The notes: generated by a model from the letters alone, not told the origin. A DNA stretch of 64,000 nt from Tectiglobus sp965224045 (GCA_965224045.1 CBDCYD010000016.1:1240001-1304000); one strand, 5' to 3'. Positions 35,940 to 44,997 are shown, numbered from the stretch's first letter. A program made the numbers and translations.

Positions 35940-37007
35940 ATGCGCCTCAAGACAGTTGTCAGCGCACTGACGTGTGCTGCTTTTTTCGCCGTGCCGGCGA
36001 CAGAGAGCTTTGCGCAGAAGCGCGTTAAGTGGAAGATGCAGAGTGCATTCGGCTCGTCGCTGCCGCACCTGGGCACCTCGGGTGTTCGCTTCACGAAGAA
36101 TGTCGAGGAAGCGACTGACGGCAAGTTTAAGATCAAATTCGAAGAGCCGGGCGCTTTGGTCCCAGCGCTTGAGTGCTTCGATGCAGCCTCGAAGGGTTCT
36201 GTCGAATCATGCTGGACGACCCCCGGCTACCATGCAGGCAAATTCCCAGCGGCATCGTTCTTTACCGCCGTTCCGTTCGGTCCGGGCTTTGGTGAATACC
36301 AAGCTTGGAAGCGTTTCGGTAATGGCGACAAGATGCGCAACGACCTCTACGCGGAACACAACCTGATTGCGTGGGACAGCTTCTGCATCGGGCCGGAAAC
36401 GTCTGGCTGGTTCAAGAACGAAATCAAGGGCGGTGTTGAAGCTCTCAAGGGCATCAAGATGCGCTTCTTCGGTCTCGGCGCGAAGGTCATGCAAAAGCTT
36501 GGCGTTTCGACCCAGCTGCTCGCCGGTGCCGACATCTACCCGGCCCTTGAGAAGGGCGTGATCGATGCGACCGAATTCTCGATGCCGACCATCGACATCA
36601 AGCTCGGCTTCTATCAGATCGCCAAGAACAACTACTATCCTGGTTGGCACCAGCAGGTTTCTTGCTCAGAACTGCTCATGAACAAGAAAGAGTTCGAAGC
36701 CCTGCCGAAGAACTACCAGATGATCGTCAAGCTGGCTCTGGGCGAGAGCGTTGTCGACACCTATGCCGAGACGGAAGCCAAGAACCCGAAGGCGATGCTC
36801 GAGATGAAGTCCAAGTACGGCGTTACTAACCGCCGCTGGTCGGACGAAGACCTCGCCAAGCTCGAGCAGGCATGGCTGGACGTCTTGAAGGAAGAAGCAG
36901 CGAAAGACCCGCTGTTCAAGAAGGTGTCCGAAGACTACCTCGCCTTCCGTAAGACGTACAAGCTTTGGGGTGATGCTCAGGCTCTGAAGAGCACCTACCT
37001 CAAATAG
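35940..37007 (+). CDS. dctP: TRAP transporter solute-binding protein (DctP/TakP type)
   Basis: A 355-residue periplasmic binding protein with signal peptide ending ESFAQ. It closely follows the TakP-like branch that binds 2-oxo acids: FEEPGALVPALECFDAASKG, KVMQKLGVSTQLLAGADIYPALEKGVIDATEF and YYPGWHQQ. Substrate is thus likely a monocarboxylate or 2-oxoacid, by analogy only. Codon use is strongly biased to C/G-ending preferred codons, consistent with high expression. GGAGG lies just ahead of the ATG. dctM and dctQ follow. Confidence 0.9.
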   Translation: MRLKTVVSALTCAAFFAVPATESFAQKRVKWKMQSAFGSSLPHLGTSGVRFTKNVEEATDGKFKIKFEEPGALVPALECFDAASKGSVESCWTTPGYHAGKFPAASFFTAVPFGPGFGEYQAWKRFGNGDKMRNDLYAEHNLIAWDSFCIGPETSGWFKNEIKGGVEALKGIKMRFFGLGAKVMQKLGVSTQLLAGADIYPALEKGVIDATEFSMPTIDIKLGFYQIAKNNYYPGWHQQVSCSELLMNKKEFEALPKNYQMIVKLALGESVVDTYAETEAKNPKAMLEMKSKYGVTNRRWSDEDLAKLEQAWLDVLKEEAAKDPLFKKVSEDYLAFRKTYKLWGDAQALKSTYLK

Positions 37008-37020
37008 AGTTGCGATAAGT

Positions 37021-37053
37021 AAGGCGCGTGCCCCGATCTGGAGTGCGCGCCTT
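37021..37053. promoter_or_regulatory. Hairpin between dctP and dctM
   Basis: AAGGCGCG (37021-37028) pairs with CGCGCCTT (37046-37053) around 17 bases, starting 14 bases after the dctP stop. Such hairpins commonly stabilise the binding-protein part of the message or attenuate the permease genes. There is no T-run. Confidence 0.55.
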
Positions 37054-37153
37054 GCTCATTCGTCTTGGCGGTCGTCTTGCAAGGGGAGGTTGCGAGCGCG
37101 GCGGTCGGGTTAGGCCTTCTGGCTTTCAAGGAAAATAAAGGGTTCCCAAAGTC

Positions 37154-38656
37154 ATGGCAGACTTGCAACGCGCACCGGAACAGACAGAGGGCCGGGGGTG
37201 GACTGGGACAGTCATCTCACTGGTTGTCCTGGCGGTGATCGCCGCGATTGTCGTCTATGTGTCCGGGTTGGACGCCGAGGCGAAGGAAGAGCTGTTTTAT
37301 AAAGTTCAGGAATACCTGCCGATCGTCATGTTCATGACGTTGGCGGGGCTATTGTTCAGTGGCTATCCCGTGGCGTTCATTCTTGGCGGGATCGCGCTGA
37401 CGTTCGGTTTGATTGGCTACTTCATGGATGCCTTCAAGCTGATCGAATTTTTTAATTTCCTACCTCGTATCTGGGGTGGTGCTGCTGAAAACCTGGTGCT
37501 GGTTGCGGTGCCTGCATTCGTCTTCATGGGCGTCATGATGGAACGCAGCGGGATCGCCAATGACCTGCTCTATTGTGTTCAGGTGCTGCTTAAGCGGGTT
37601 CCCGGCGCGCTGGCACTTGCCGTCACGATCATGGGAACCATCCTTGCGGCGATGACCGGGATTATCGGCGCGTCGGTGACGATGATGACAGCGCTGGCGT
37701 TGCCGACCATGATCCGGCAGGGCTATTCGCATGCTCTTGCGTGCGGCACGATCGCTGCGTCTGGTACGCTCGGGATCCTTATACCACCGAGCATCATGCT
37801 CATCATTATGGCGGACCTGCTTTCGATTTCCGTCGGCGACGTGTTCATGGCCGCGATCGTTCCCGGCTTGGGTTTGTCGTTGCTCTATCTGATTTTCGTG
37901 GTTGCGATCTCGGCGATGTACCCGAAAATTGCACCGCCGCTCGATCCTGCGTCGCTTACGGTTCCAAAAGGAGAGATGCTGCCGCTGCTGCTCAAGAGCT
38001 TCTTCCCGCCGGTGTTCCTGATCACGTTGATCAAGGGATCAATCCTGTTGGGGTGGGCAACGCCGAGCGAGGCAGGTGCCGTTGGTGCATTCGGTGCAAT
38101 GTTGCTGGCACTGTTGGCCGGCCGCTTGAATTTCGGGATCCTGCAGGGCGTCTGCCACACTTCGGCGCGGACGATTGCGATGATCTTCTTCATCATCGTT
38201 TCGGCGACGTGCTTTGCGTATGTTTACCGTTCGCTGGGCGGCGATGATATCGTCGAAGAACTGATTCACGGTGCAGGCCTCGACTCTTGGGGCTTCCTGT
38301 TCCTGTTGATGGGCATTGCGTTCATCCTGGGCTTCTTCTTGGATTGGATCGAGATCACTTTGATCGTTCTTCCGGTGTTTGCGCCAATGGTCGCCGGACT
38401 TGATTTCGGTGATCACGTTGCCAAGGCGGATGTGTTGATCTGGTTCACGGTGTTGATGGCCATCAACCTGCAAACGTCGTTTCTGACACCGCCCTTTGGA
38501 TTTGCGCTTTTCTATCTCAAGGGCATTGCGCCAAAAGAGGTGAAAATCCAGAGTGTGTACGCCGGTATCATCCCGTTCGTGCTGCTGCAGCTGACGGCGT
38601 TGATCATGGTGATCAATTACCCGCAACTCGCCCTGTGGCTGGTGCATATCGACTAG
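37154..38656 (+). CDS. dctM: TRAP transporter large permease (DctM)
   Basis: A 500-residue inner membrane protein, the main translocation subunit of a TRAP sodium/solute symporter. Around twelve hydrophobic segments are seen, with GYPVAFILGGIALTFGLIGY near the start and GTLGILIPPSIMLIIMADL in the middle, both family signatures. It is somewhat longer than average because of an N-terminal helix (about residues 20-40) before the DctM core. The small subunit follows 40 bases later, an unusual P-M-Q order. Confidence 0.9.
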   Translation: MADLQRAPEQTEGRGWTGTVISLVVLAVIAAIVVYVSGLDAEAKEELFYKVQEYLPIVMFMTLAGLLFSGYPVAFILGGIALTFGLIGYFMDAFKLIEFFNFLPRIWGGAAENLVLVAVPAFVFMGVMMERSGIANDLLYCVQVLLKRVPGALALAVTIMGTILAAMTGIIGASVTMMTALALPTMIRQGYSHALACGTIAASGTLGILIPPSIMLIIMADLLSISVGDVFMAAIVPGLGLSLLYLIFVVAISAMYPKIAPPLDPASLTVPKGEMLPLLLKSFFPPVFLITLIKGSILLGWATPSEAGAVGAFGAMLLALLAGRLNFGILQGVCHTSARTIAMIFFIIVSATCFAYVYRSLGGDDIVEELIHGAGLDSWGFLFLLMGIAFILGFFLDWIEITLIVLPVFAPMVAGLDFGDHVAKADVLIWFTVLMAINLQTSFLTPPFGFALFYLKGIAPKEVKIQSVYAGIIPFVLLQLTALIMVINYPQLALWLVHID

Positions 38657-38696
38657 AACTCGGCGGTATGCAGCCGCTTTGCGAATGGAGGATGGC

Positions 38697-39455
38697 ATGT
38701 CGGAACAGACCGGCACCGAAGTGAAGCACTATACGGATGCAGATAAGCCGTTTGCTTTGCGCCTTAGTGATACCTTGCGCGGACTTGTCGATCAGATGGG
38801 CAAGTGGGCATCGTGGTTGATCGTGCCATTGGTCTTGATCACCTGCTTCGATGTGATTATCCGCAAGCTGACGTGGCGGACAGAAAACGGCGAGATCATT
38901 TTTGGTCTGCAGTATTGGCTGGTCAACAACGTTAGCGAGTTCTTCGGGTCGACATTGTTGCAGGAACTGGAGTGGCACTTCCACACCGGTCTGTTCACGT
39001 TGGTTTTGGCTTACGGCTACATCTACAACACGCACGTGCGGGTCGATCTCGTCCGCGAGAACCTGCACTTCAGGAAAAAGGCCTGGATCGAGTTCCTCGG
39101 TGTCACCTTCTTCCTGATTCCGTACTGCCTGATCACGTCGTATTTCGCGTTCGACTACGCCTATACATCGTTTTTGCAGAACGAGATTTCGGCATCAACC
39201 GTTGGTCTTTCGAACCGCTGGATCATCAAGAGCGTACTGGTCGTGGGGCTTGTCCTATGTGTCATTGCGGGCTTCGCCGTGTGGCTGCAAACTCTGCTGG
39301 TGCTCTGGGGTGAGCCGGGACGTAGGTTTGACTTGATGACCCTCGAGTGGCCGGAAGAAGAAGGCACGATGATCGAAGGCAAGCGCCGCATCGAACTCGA
39401 CGATGAAGTGCCGCCGCCGCCCGCCGTTTCTGGAGCGAAGCAGCCGGCTGAATGA
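38697..39455 (+). CDS. dctQ: TRAP transporter small permease (DctQ)
   Basis: A 252-residue four-helix membrane protein completing the TRAP system. DVIIRKLTWRT, QELEWHFHTGLFTLVLAYGY and THVRVDLVRENL correspond to the DctQ core (NxHVRVD region), and the protein has an extended acidic, proline-rich cytoplasmic tail (about 50 residues). ATG at 38697 with GGAGG ahead is preferred to an upstream TTG at 38679. Confidence 0.88.
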   Translation: MSEQTGTEVKHYTDADKPFALRLSDTLRGLVDQMGKWASWLIVPLVLITCFDVIIRKLTWRTENGEIIFGLQYWLVNNVSEFFGSTLLQELEWHFHTGLFTLVLAYGYIYNTHVRVDLVRENLHFRKKAWIEFLGVTFFLIPYCLITSYFAFDYAYTSFLQNEISASTVGLSNRWIIKSVLVVGLVLCVIAGFAVWLQTLLVLWGEPGRRFDLMTLEWPEEEGTMIEGKRRIELDDEVPPPPAVSGAKQPAE

Positions 39456-39649
39456 CGCATCTGAGACGCCGGACTTTGCGACGGTAATGGGACTTCGGGG
39501 CGGGTCGGGGATTGGATTCTTCGGCCCGCTTCGTGCATCGGGGAGCGCCTGCGTGACACATGCGTATTTCGAGGGGTGTCACGATGCGTGGTCCAGACCG
39601 GCGAGACACAGCGCGAGTGCGTGCGTGGCGAATGAGTTAGGGGCCTTAG

Positions 39650-40153
39650 ATGGCGTTTGAATGGGAAAAGATGTTTCGGCGCTATGTCAGCGATGAGATC
39701 AGGACGCCGTACTCAACCGCTCCCGAAAAGATGACGCGCATGCAGGCGCGCTACGAGATTTTCGCCTATAGCCTGTTTATGGCTGTCGGCTTCTGCGTGG
39801 TCGGCGTTGCTGCGCTGTCTGGCAAGTTGCCGCACGGCAATGCCGTCGGTGTGCCGATATATGCGTTTTTCATGGTTTGGGCGGCGGTATTGTTTGGTTA
39901 TTCGAAGAACCAGATGGCGGCTGCATTTTGCGCGACGGCGCCGGTGGCCGTGCTGGTTTATTTTGTGGTCTATGGGTTCCACGCCAATCACACGGCGCTC
40001 GACAAGAGCCTGATGGTGGCGTTTGCGGCGGCCTGGATTTATTACAGTTGGCGGATCGTAAGGATAGCGTCACACTACCCGGATATGCCGGATCCTCCCG
40101 ATCAGCGGCCGACGGGGCGGCGAAATCCGTATGATTTTTGGACGAAGGATTGA
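39650..40153 (+). CDS. Small integral membrane protein
   Basis: A 167-residue protein with four predicted membrane helices (about residues 38-60, 68-88, 90-112 and 118-138) flanked by a charged N-terminus and a tail rich in Pro, Asp and Arg (PDMPDPPDQRPTGRRNP). No family recognised. It lies 194 bases after dctQ on the same strand and may belong to the TRAP locus. Confidence 0.65.
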   Translation: MAFEWEKMFRRYVSDEIRTPYSTAPEKMTRMQARYEIFAYSLFMAVGFCVVGVAALSGKLPHGNAVGVPIYAFFMVWAAVLFGYSKNQMAAAFCATAPVAVLVYFVVYGFHANHTALDKSLMVAFAAAWIYYSWRIVRIASHYPDMPDPPDQRPTGRRNPYDFWTKD

Positions 40154-40303
40154 GCAGGTCCGGTGTTCGTCACTTGCCGGGCGTCGTCACGAGTTGGTGT
40201 TTTCGCCTATAGGTGAGAAAATCGCGGTACGCGTCACGTCTTGAGATAGTGATGTCATCGTTGCACGTCAGCTGACTGCGGTCGGGTTCAGGAGGACAAT
40301 GCA

Positions 40304-40687
40304 ATGTCGGGCATTCCATCCAACATCGAGCGAGATTGGGCTGGTGCAATCGATATGATGCGGCGGTTCTATCCGTGGCATCGCATAGGCTTCCTGGCAT
40401 TCAATGGGATCGTGACTGTCTTGAATGTGGTCAGCGGGCCGCCGTGGTGGGGGCTGTGGCCGTTGCTGATTACCGGATTGGCGTTTGCCGTTCACTATCT
40501 GGTCTACAAGGCCAGCGTAATCGATGATGACTGGGTCGATGAGCGGGCCGCGGATCTTTACTACAAGAGTTACGATCAGGGCCATATCGACTTCATTGCC
40601 GAGCGAAGCGATCTGGAACAGGTCAATGACCGGCTGATTTCCGAAGGCAAGGCGGAAAAGGACCGCGAGCGGCGGGACGAAGGCTGA
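40304..40687 (+). CDS. Two-helix (2TM-like) membrane protein
   Basis: A 127-residue protein with FYPWHRIGFLAFNGIVTVLNVV and a second helix WWGLWPLLITGLAFAVHYLV, like 2TM-domain proteins that have histidine-kinase-related or unknown roles. A charged C-terminal half (about 55 residues) follows, rich in Asp and Glu. ATG at 40304. Function unknown. Confidence 0.65.
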   Translation: MSGIPSNIERDWAGAIDMMRRFYPWHRIGFLAFNGIVTVLNVVSGPPWWGLWPLLITGLAFAVHYLVYKASVIDDDWVDERAADLYYKSYDQGHIDFIAERSDLEQVNDRLISEGKAEKDRERRDEG

Positions 40688-40876
40688 TGCTGTCTTGACG
40701 TTGATGGCTGCGAGCGGTGCAATGCCTCAAGGTCGCAGCGGTCGCACTTGATGGCGATGGCGGTTGTTCGTCAGCCGGGCTTGCGTGGCGGCATGGGGCG
40801 GGCTTAGGCTGCGCCCACAATCTGGCCCGGCACATGTATTGAAAATTCATGACAGTCACGAAAGGTACACCAACGC

Positions 40877-42073
40877 ATGACGACGCCTGACAAAGACCCG
40901 ATCGTAATCGTTTCCGGGGCGCGGACGCCCATGGGGAGTTTTCAGGGGGCGCTGCAGTCAATGACGGCTCCGCAACTGGGCGCCGCCGCGGTCCGGGCCG
41001 CGGTTGAAAGTGCCGGGATTGCACCGACAGACGTCAGTGAGGTTTTGATGGGGTGCGTGCTGCCGGCGGGCCAGGGTCAGGCACCGGCCAGACAGGCCGC
41101 ATTCGGTGCAGGATTGCCCGAGGCGGTGCCGTGCACGACCGTCAACAAGATGTGCGGTTCAGGCATGAAGACCGTGATGATGGGATATGATGCACTGTAT
41201 GCCCGGCCCGGCGATGTCATTGTTGCCGGTGGTCTCGAGAGCATGACGAACACGCCGCACATTCTGCCAAAAATGCGCAGCGGCCAGCGGCTCGGCCATT
41301 CGGTCGTGCAGGATCACATGTTTATCGACGGCCTCGAGGATGCTTATGACAAGGGTCGTTTAATGGGCACCTATGCGGAGGATACCGCCCAGCATTACCA
41401 GTTCACGCGCGAGGCGCAGGATGCATACGCGGTTGAAAGTCTGAGACGGGCCAAGACGGCAAACGAGGATGGTACGTTCGAGAAGGAAATGATTTCAGTC
41501 ACGGTGAAGGCGCGCAAGGGCGAGAGCATCGTGGCGCGTGATGAGCAACCGTTTTCCGCCGATATCGAAAAGATCTCGACTCTGCGACCGGCTTTCCGTG
41601 AAGGCGGTACGGTGACGGCGGCCAACTCCAGTTCGATTTCGGACGGTGCTGCAGCCGTGGTGCTCATGCGGCTCAGCGAGGCCGAGCGCCGTGGGCTCAA
41701 ACCGCGCGCCAAGATCGTTGCGACGTCGTCAAACGCACAAGCGCCGCAATGGTTTACGACGGCGCCGATCGGAGCGATCGAGAAGGTGTTCGATGCGACC
41801 GGGTGGTCGGTTGGTGACGTCGGACTGTTCGAGATCAACGAGGCGTTTGCCGTAGTCACCATGGCGGCGATGCGTGATCTCGACATCCCTCACGACAAGG
41901 TCAATGTTCACGGCGGGGCCTGCGCGCTGGGCCATCCGGTCGGGGCATCGGGCACGCGGATCATCGTGACGCTGCTCAATGCCATGGAGAAATACGGTGA
42001 GGACCGTGGTGTGGCGTCGCTGTGTATCGGCGGCGGTGAAGCGACTGCGGTTGCCCTCGAACTCATGCATTGA
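40877..42073 (+). CDS. Acetyl-CoA C-acetyltransferase (thiolase)
   Basis: A 398-residue thiolase. The acyl-accepting Cys93 is in NKMCGSGMK, and the C-terminal GGACALGHPVGASG and CIGGGEA motifs provide the catalytic His and second Cys. Thiolases interconvert acetoacetyl-CoA and two acetyl-CoA; near ivd and mccAB this fits the end of leucine degradation, but it could also serve other CoA thioester routes. ATG at 40877. Confidence 0.93.
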   Translation: MTTPDKDPIVIVSGARTPMGSFQGALQSMTAPQLGAAAVRAAVESAGIAPTDVSEVLMGCVLPAGQGQAPARQAAFGAGLPEAVPCTTVNKMCGSGMKTVMMGYDALYARPGDVIVAGGLESMTNTPHILPKMRSGQRLGHSVVQDHMFIDGLEDAYDKGRLMGTYAEDTAQHYQFTREAQDAYAVESLRRAKTANEDGTFEKEMISVTVKARKGESIVARDEQPFSADIEKISTLRPAFREGGTVTAANSSSISDGAAAVVLMRLSEAERRGLKPRAKIVATSSNAQAPQWFTTAPIGAIEKVFDATGWSVGDVGLFEINEAFAVVTMAAMRDLDIPHDKVNVHGGACALGHPVGASGTRIIVTLLNAMEKYGEDRGVASLCIGGGEATAVALELMH

Positions 42074-42126
42074 TGCCGAGGCCGGCACGCCTCGGCGCGG
42101 TCGATTGTGGCGGTGGTTGAGTAGCG

Positions 42127-42945
42127 ATGAGCGATGATGGTGGGCGAGGCGTATCGGCGGACATGCGATTGCGGGTCTTGGGCAAGCTTACGGAACTTGC
42201 CGAGGGCGACGGTTTCCGTGTGCTTTATGCAGCCGAATCCGGCAGCCGCGCGTGGGGCTTCGGTTCGCCAGATAGCGACTACGATGTGCGTTTCATCTAT
42301 GCACGCCCGGTGCCTTGGTATCTGCGTCTCAATCCCGGCCGGGATGTCGTCGAGGCCGGGATCGACGCAGATTTGATTGACCTCAGCGGCTGGGATGTCG
42401 ACAAGGCATTGAAACTATTGATGCGGTCCAACCCGACGCTTTACGAGTGGCTGGTCTCACCCATCGTCTACATGGACGACGGCGCGTTTGCAGCTGTGGC
42501 GCGGCAGCTGTTCGAGGAAACGGCTGAGCGCAAGGCGCTCGCGCATCACTATCGCAGCATTGCCTTTGGCCAGTGGCGCCGTGAACTGGCCGGGCGTGAG
42601 CAGGTTCGCCTCAAGAAGTACTTTTATGTCATTCGCCCGCTGCTTTCGTATCAGTGGGTCATTCGTCAGGGGACGCCGCCACCCATGCAGATCGAATGTC
42701 TGCTGGCGACGAGCGATACCCCACAAGATCTGCGCAAGGCCGTCGAAGATCTGATCGTCCTCAAACGTGAAACGCCGGAGCTTGGCGACGGGCCGCGCAT
42801 TGGCATCGTCGATGCCTGGATCGAGGAGACGTTTGGCCGAGAAATGCCGGATTTGGGTAAAGGTGATGAGGCGCTGCGGTTGCACCGGCGGGACGGGGCT
42901 CAGGCGCTGTTCCAGGCAACTATCGGGTTCAGCGAGGCCTCATAG
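42127..42945 (+). CDS. Predicted nucleotidyltransferase (RlaP/YcgL-type)
   Basis: A 272-residue protein of the polymerase-beta-like nucleotidyltransferase superfamily (PF10127 group). The fold signature GSRAWGFGSPDSDYDVRF has the metal-binding Asp pair at 51 and 53. RLKKYFYVIRPLLSYQWV follows in the helical domain. Family members are linked to RNA repair or phage defence in some contexts, yet no RNA ligase is nearby here. A ydcF-like gene starts four bases after its stop, so the two are co-transcribed. Confidence 0.8.
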   Translation: MSDDGGRGVSADMRLRVLGKLTELAEGDGFRVLYAAESGSRAWGFGSPDSDYDVRFIYARPVPWYLRLNPGRDVVEAGIDADLIDLSGWDVDKALKLLMRSNPTLYEWLVSPIVYMDDGAFAAVARQLFEETAERKALAHHYRSIAFGQWRRELAGREQVRLKKYFYVIRPLLSYQWVIRQGTPPPMQIECLLATSDTPQDLRKAVEDLIVLKRETPELGDGPRIGIVDAWIEETFGREMPDLGKGDEALRLHRRDGAQALFQATIGFSEAS

Positions 42946-42949
42946 CACG

Positions 42950-43750
42950 ATGTTCTTCATCGTCTCGAAAGTCATCTATTTCCTCATTGCGCCGTCTCAC
43001 CTTTGCCTGCTCATGCTCGCCGGAGGTGTCGTGTTGCTCGTGCATGGGCGCTGGCCGGGCAGCGCTCGCTGGCTCTTGATGTTGAGCCTGACGGGTTTCG
43101 TCGTGATCGGGTTTTCACCAATCGGCAACGCGCTGATGTTGCCGTTGGAGGAGCGCTTTGCGCGGCCCGACAGGCTGTCCGAGGGCGGCATTAACGGCAT
43201 CATTATGCTTGGCGGGTTCGAGGACGGGGAGGTTAGCCATGCACGCGGTGATCTGGCGCTGGTCGATGCAGCGGAGCGCTTGAGCGTAACGGTTCGTCTG
43301 GCGCGGCAATTGCCGACAGCCAAAGTCGTGTTTACGGGCGGCGCTGCGGCTTTGCTGCTGCCCGGCCATTCGGCGCATACCGCGGTCGGCGCCTATTTGC
43401 GCGACGTCGGGGTTGCGCCCGGGCGCATCGTGCTCGAGGGCATGGCGCGCAATACCTGGGAAAATGCAGTATTCATCAAACGTCTGTTGCAACCGAAGGC
43501 GGGTGAGCGCTACTTGCTCGTGACTTCAGCGTGGCATATGCCGCGGGCGATGGGGGCATTTCGGCAATCGGGCTTTGATGTGACTGCCTATCCGGTGGAT
43601 TATCGTACGCGCGGGGCGGCGGACCTGACGCGTCCGTTTTCGTTTCTGGCCAACGGTCTGCGCCGGGTCGATAAGGCGGTGAAGGAGTGGATCGGGTTGG
43701 TGGTCTATTGGTATGCCGGGCGCTCTTCTGCGCTCTTTCCGGCACCATAG
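42950..43750 (+). CDS. YdcF/ElyC-like DUF218 membrane protein
   Basis: A 266-residue protein with two N-terminal membrane helices and a DUF218 domain: IIMLGGFEDGEV, VVFTGGAAALLL, LEGMARNTWENAVFIK, LLVTSAWHMPRAMGAFRQSGF. ElyC in E. coli affects peptidoglycan synthesis and lipid carrier use; transfer of that role is inference. ATG at 42950 is used. Two repeat elements follow its stop. Confidence 0.85.
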   Translation: MFFIVSKVIYFLIAPSHLCLLMLAGGVVLLVHGRWPGSARWLLMLSLTGFVVIGFSPIGNALMLPLEERFARPDRLSEGGINGIIMLGGFEDGEVSHARGDLALVDAAERLSVTVRLARQLPTAKVVFTGGAAALLLPGHSAHTAVGAYLRDVGVAPGRIVLEGMARNTWENAVFIKRLLQPKAGERYLLVTSAWHMPRAMGAFRQSGFDVTAYPVDYRTRGAADLTRPFSFLANGLRRVDKAVKEWIGLVVYWYAGRSSALFPAP

Positions 43751-43756
43751 ATCATC

Positions 43757-43800
43757 GTGCCTTGAGTTGGAACCGCTGTCGCGGTTCCAACTCAAGGCAC
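43757..43800. repeat. Perfect 20-bp palindrome
   Basis: Arms 43757-43776 and 43781-43800 are exact reverse complements around TGTC, starting seven bases after the stop of the ydcF-like gene. It is unrelated in sequence to the 130-bp element that begins 82 bases later. It can act as a terminator or be another repetitive palindrome; no second copy is seen here. Confidence 0.8.
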
Positions 43801-43881
43801 AAAGGTGATCGCCTCCAAGAAATCGAGCAACTTTCTGCTTTCATTCGGAATCGGACCGATTTCGAATTAACGCAGGTTGCT

Positions 43882-44011
43882 CTAGATCAGTTCCGCCTTA
43901 GGCGGAATCGCACCGCCTGCCCACTCCCCCGCCCGGCCGCCCATGCAATCGTGGTTTTGGGCGGCCGGGCGGGGGAGTGGGACGGTTCCAGCTAAACCTG
44001 AAACGCTCTAG
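43882..44011. repeat. 130-bp palindromic interspersed repeat, copy C
   Basis: Third copy, with an intact 24-bp stem and CTCTAG at the right end. It differs from copy A at few bases (CAGTTCC for CATTTCC, TCGCACC for TCACACC). GCAGGTT appears on both sides (43872-43878 and 44011-44017), a possible short target duplication. It lies between convergent genes, like copy A. The whole interval 43751-44032 is non-coding. Confidence 0.9.
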
Positions 44012-44032
44012 CAGGTTCATGGGCGGCGATGC

Positions 44033-44470
44033 TCACCTGATCTGCCAGGTCTGTTCGTTGGCCGGCGATAGTTCAGATTTCAAATTGTAGGTTTCGCAAC
44101 CGAGTTGGCCGAGCCTGGCATTGTAGGCGTTCAGCATGGCAAGGTCGCGTTGGTTGCGCGATCGGTTGTCGGCCGCCGGTTGGCTTGTCGACCACGGCAT
44201 CATGTTCGTCGTCCACTGTAGTGCGCGGGCAGCCGTCGATGGTTCTGGCTTTGCGTTTCGGTCCCGCATTTCGGCGACCCGCAATTGGATGCGTCCGCGC
44301 AGCTTGTTGCACGGCAGCGTCGATTCCTCGCGGGAAAGCACATAGCGGCCGTCGGCACCAATGCGCGGTGGGGTCGCTTGCTTCGTGTTCGGCAGGAGGC
44401 CGGATGATGCACAGCCCGCCACGGTACAGCAGACGACGAGACAGACCAACGGCGCGGCGGCGGATGTCAC
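44033..44470 (-). CDS. Putative lipoprotein
   Basis: A 145-residue predicted lipoprotein, signal ending in lipobox VAGC, with GADGRYVLSREESTLPCNKLRGRIQLRV and a second Cys in LGQLGCETYNLKSEL. No family recognised; related short lipoproteins are common in Hyphomicrobiales. It starts with GTG at 44470, divergent from the rhodanese gene. Confidence 0.6.
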   Translation of the reverse strand: MTSAAAPLVCLVVCCTVAGCASSGLLPNTKQATPPRIGADGRYVLSREESTLPCNKLRGRIQLRVAEMRDRNAKPEPSTAARALQWTTNMMPWSTSQPAADNRSRNQRDLAMLNAYNARLGQLGCETYNLKSELSPANEQTWQIR

Positions 44471-44595
44471 GTCAGTGGTCTCCCGAATCTCGACTATTGG
44501 TCACTTATAGCACATTTGGTGCTTGGCCCCCGTATTGCCCGTCCGGATCATGATCCGCTAGTTTGTGAAGATGGCATTAGCGTGGAGGCAGGGGC

Positions 44596-44997
44596 GTGGC
44601 GCAAAACATCACGACGGGGGCGAAGACGCTGGTCGAGGCCGCCAGAAGCGAGATCAAGGAATATCGGGTCGACGAGGTCGTGGGCCGCAAAGACAGCGAT
44701 GGCGTGGTTCTCGTCGATATCCGTGATCCGCGCGAATTGGAGCGTGAAGGGCGCATCGATGGCGCTTTTCATTGTCCGCGTGGGATGTTGGAATTCTGGA
44801 TCGATCCGGAAAGCCCTTATCACAAGTCTGTCTTTGCAGAGGACAAGGAGTTCATTTTCTTTTGCGCTGGCGGCCTGCGTTCGGCGTTGGCGGCCAAGAC
44901 CGCACAGGACATGGGACTGAAGCCTGTGGCGCATATGATCGGCGGGTTCGGTGCCTGGAAAAAGGCCGGCGCGCCATTGACGCCTCCCAAGGCGTGA
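44596..44997 (+). CDS. Rhodanese-like protein
   Basis: A 133-residue single-domain rhodanese. LVDIRDPRELEREGRIDGAFHCPRG leads to the active-site loop CAGGLRSA with catalytic Cys90, and GFGAWKKAGAP closes the domain. It likely carries a persulfide in the cytoplasm. GTG at 44596 is used. The Grx-like gene follows 178 bases later. Confidence 0.87.
   Translation: MAQNITTGAKTLVEAARSEIKEYRVDEVVGRKDSDGVVLVDIRDPRELEREGRIDGAFHCPRGMLEFWIDPESPYHKSVFAEDKEFIFFCAGGLRSALAAKTAQDMGLKPVAHMIGGFGAWKKAGAPLTPPKA

Noticed and set aside
42127..43750. RNA-repair or defence island around the RlaP-type nucleotidyltransferase
   Set aside because: No RNA ligase, toxin, nuclease or mobile-element gene is adjacent; neighbours are a thiolase and a ydcF-like gene.
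43687..43995. 102-codon frame across repeat copy C
   Set aside because: It overlaps the ydcF-like gene and repeat; the same C-terminal peptide appears at 1849-2052 purely because the repeat is translated.
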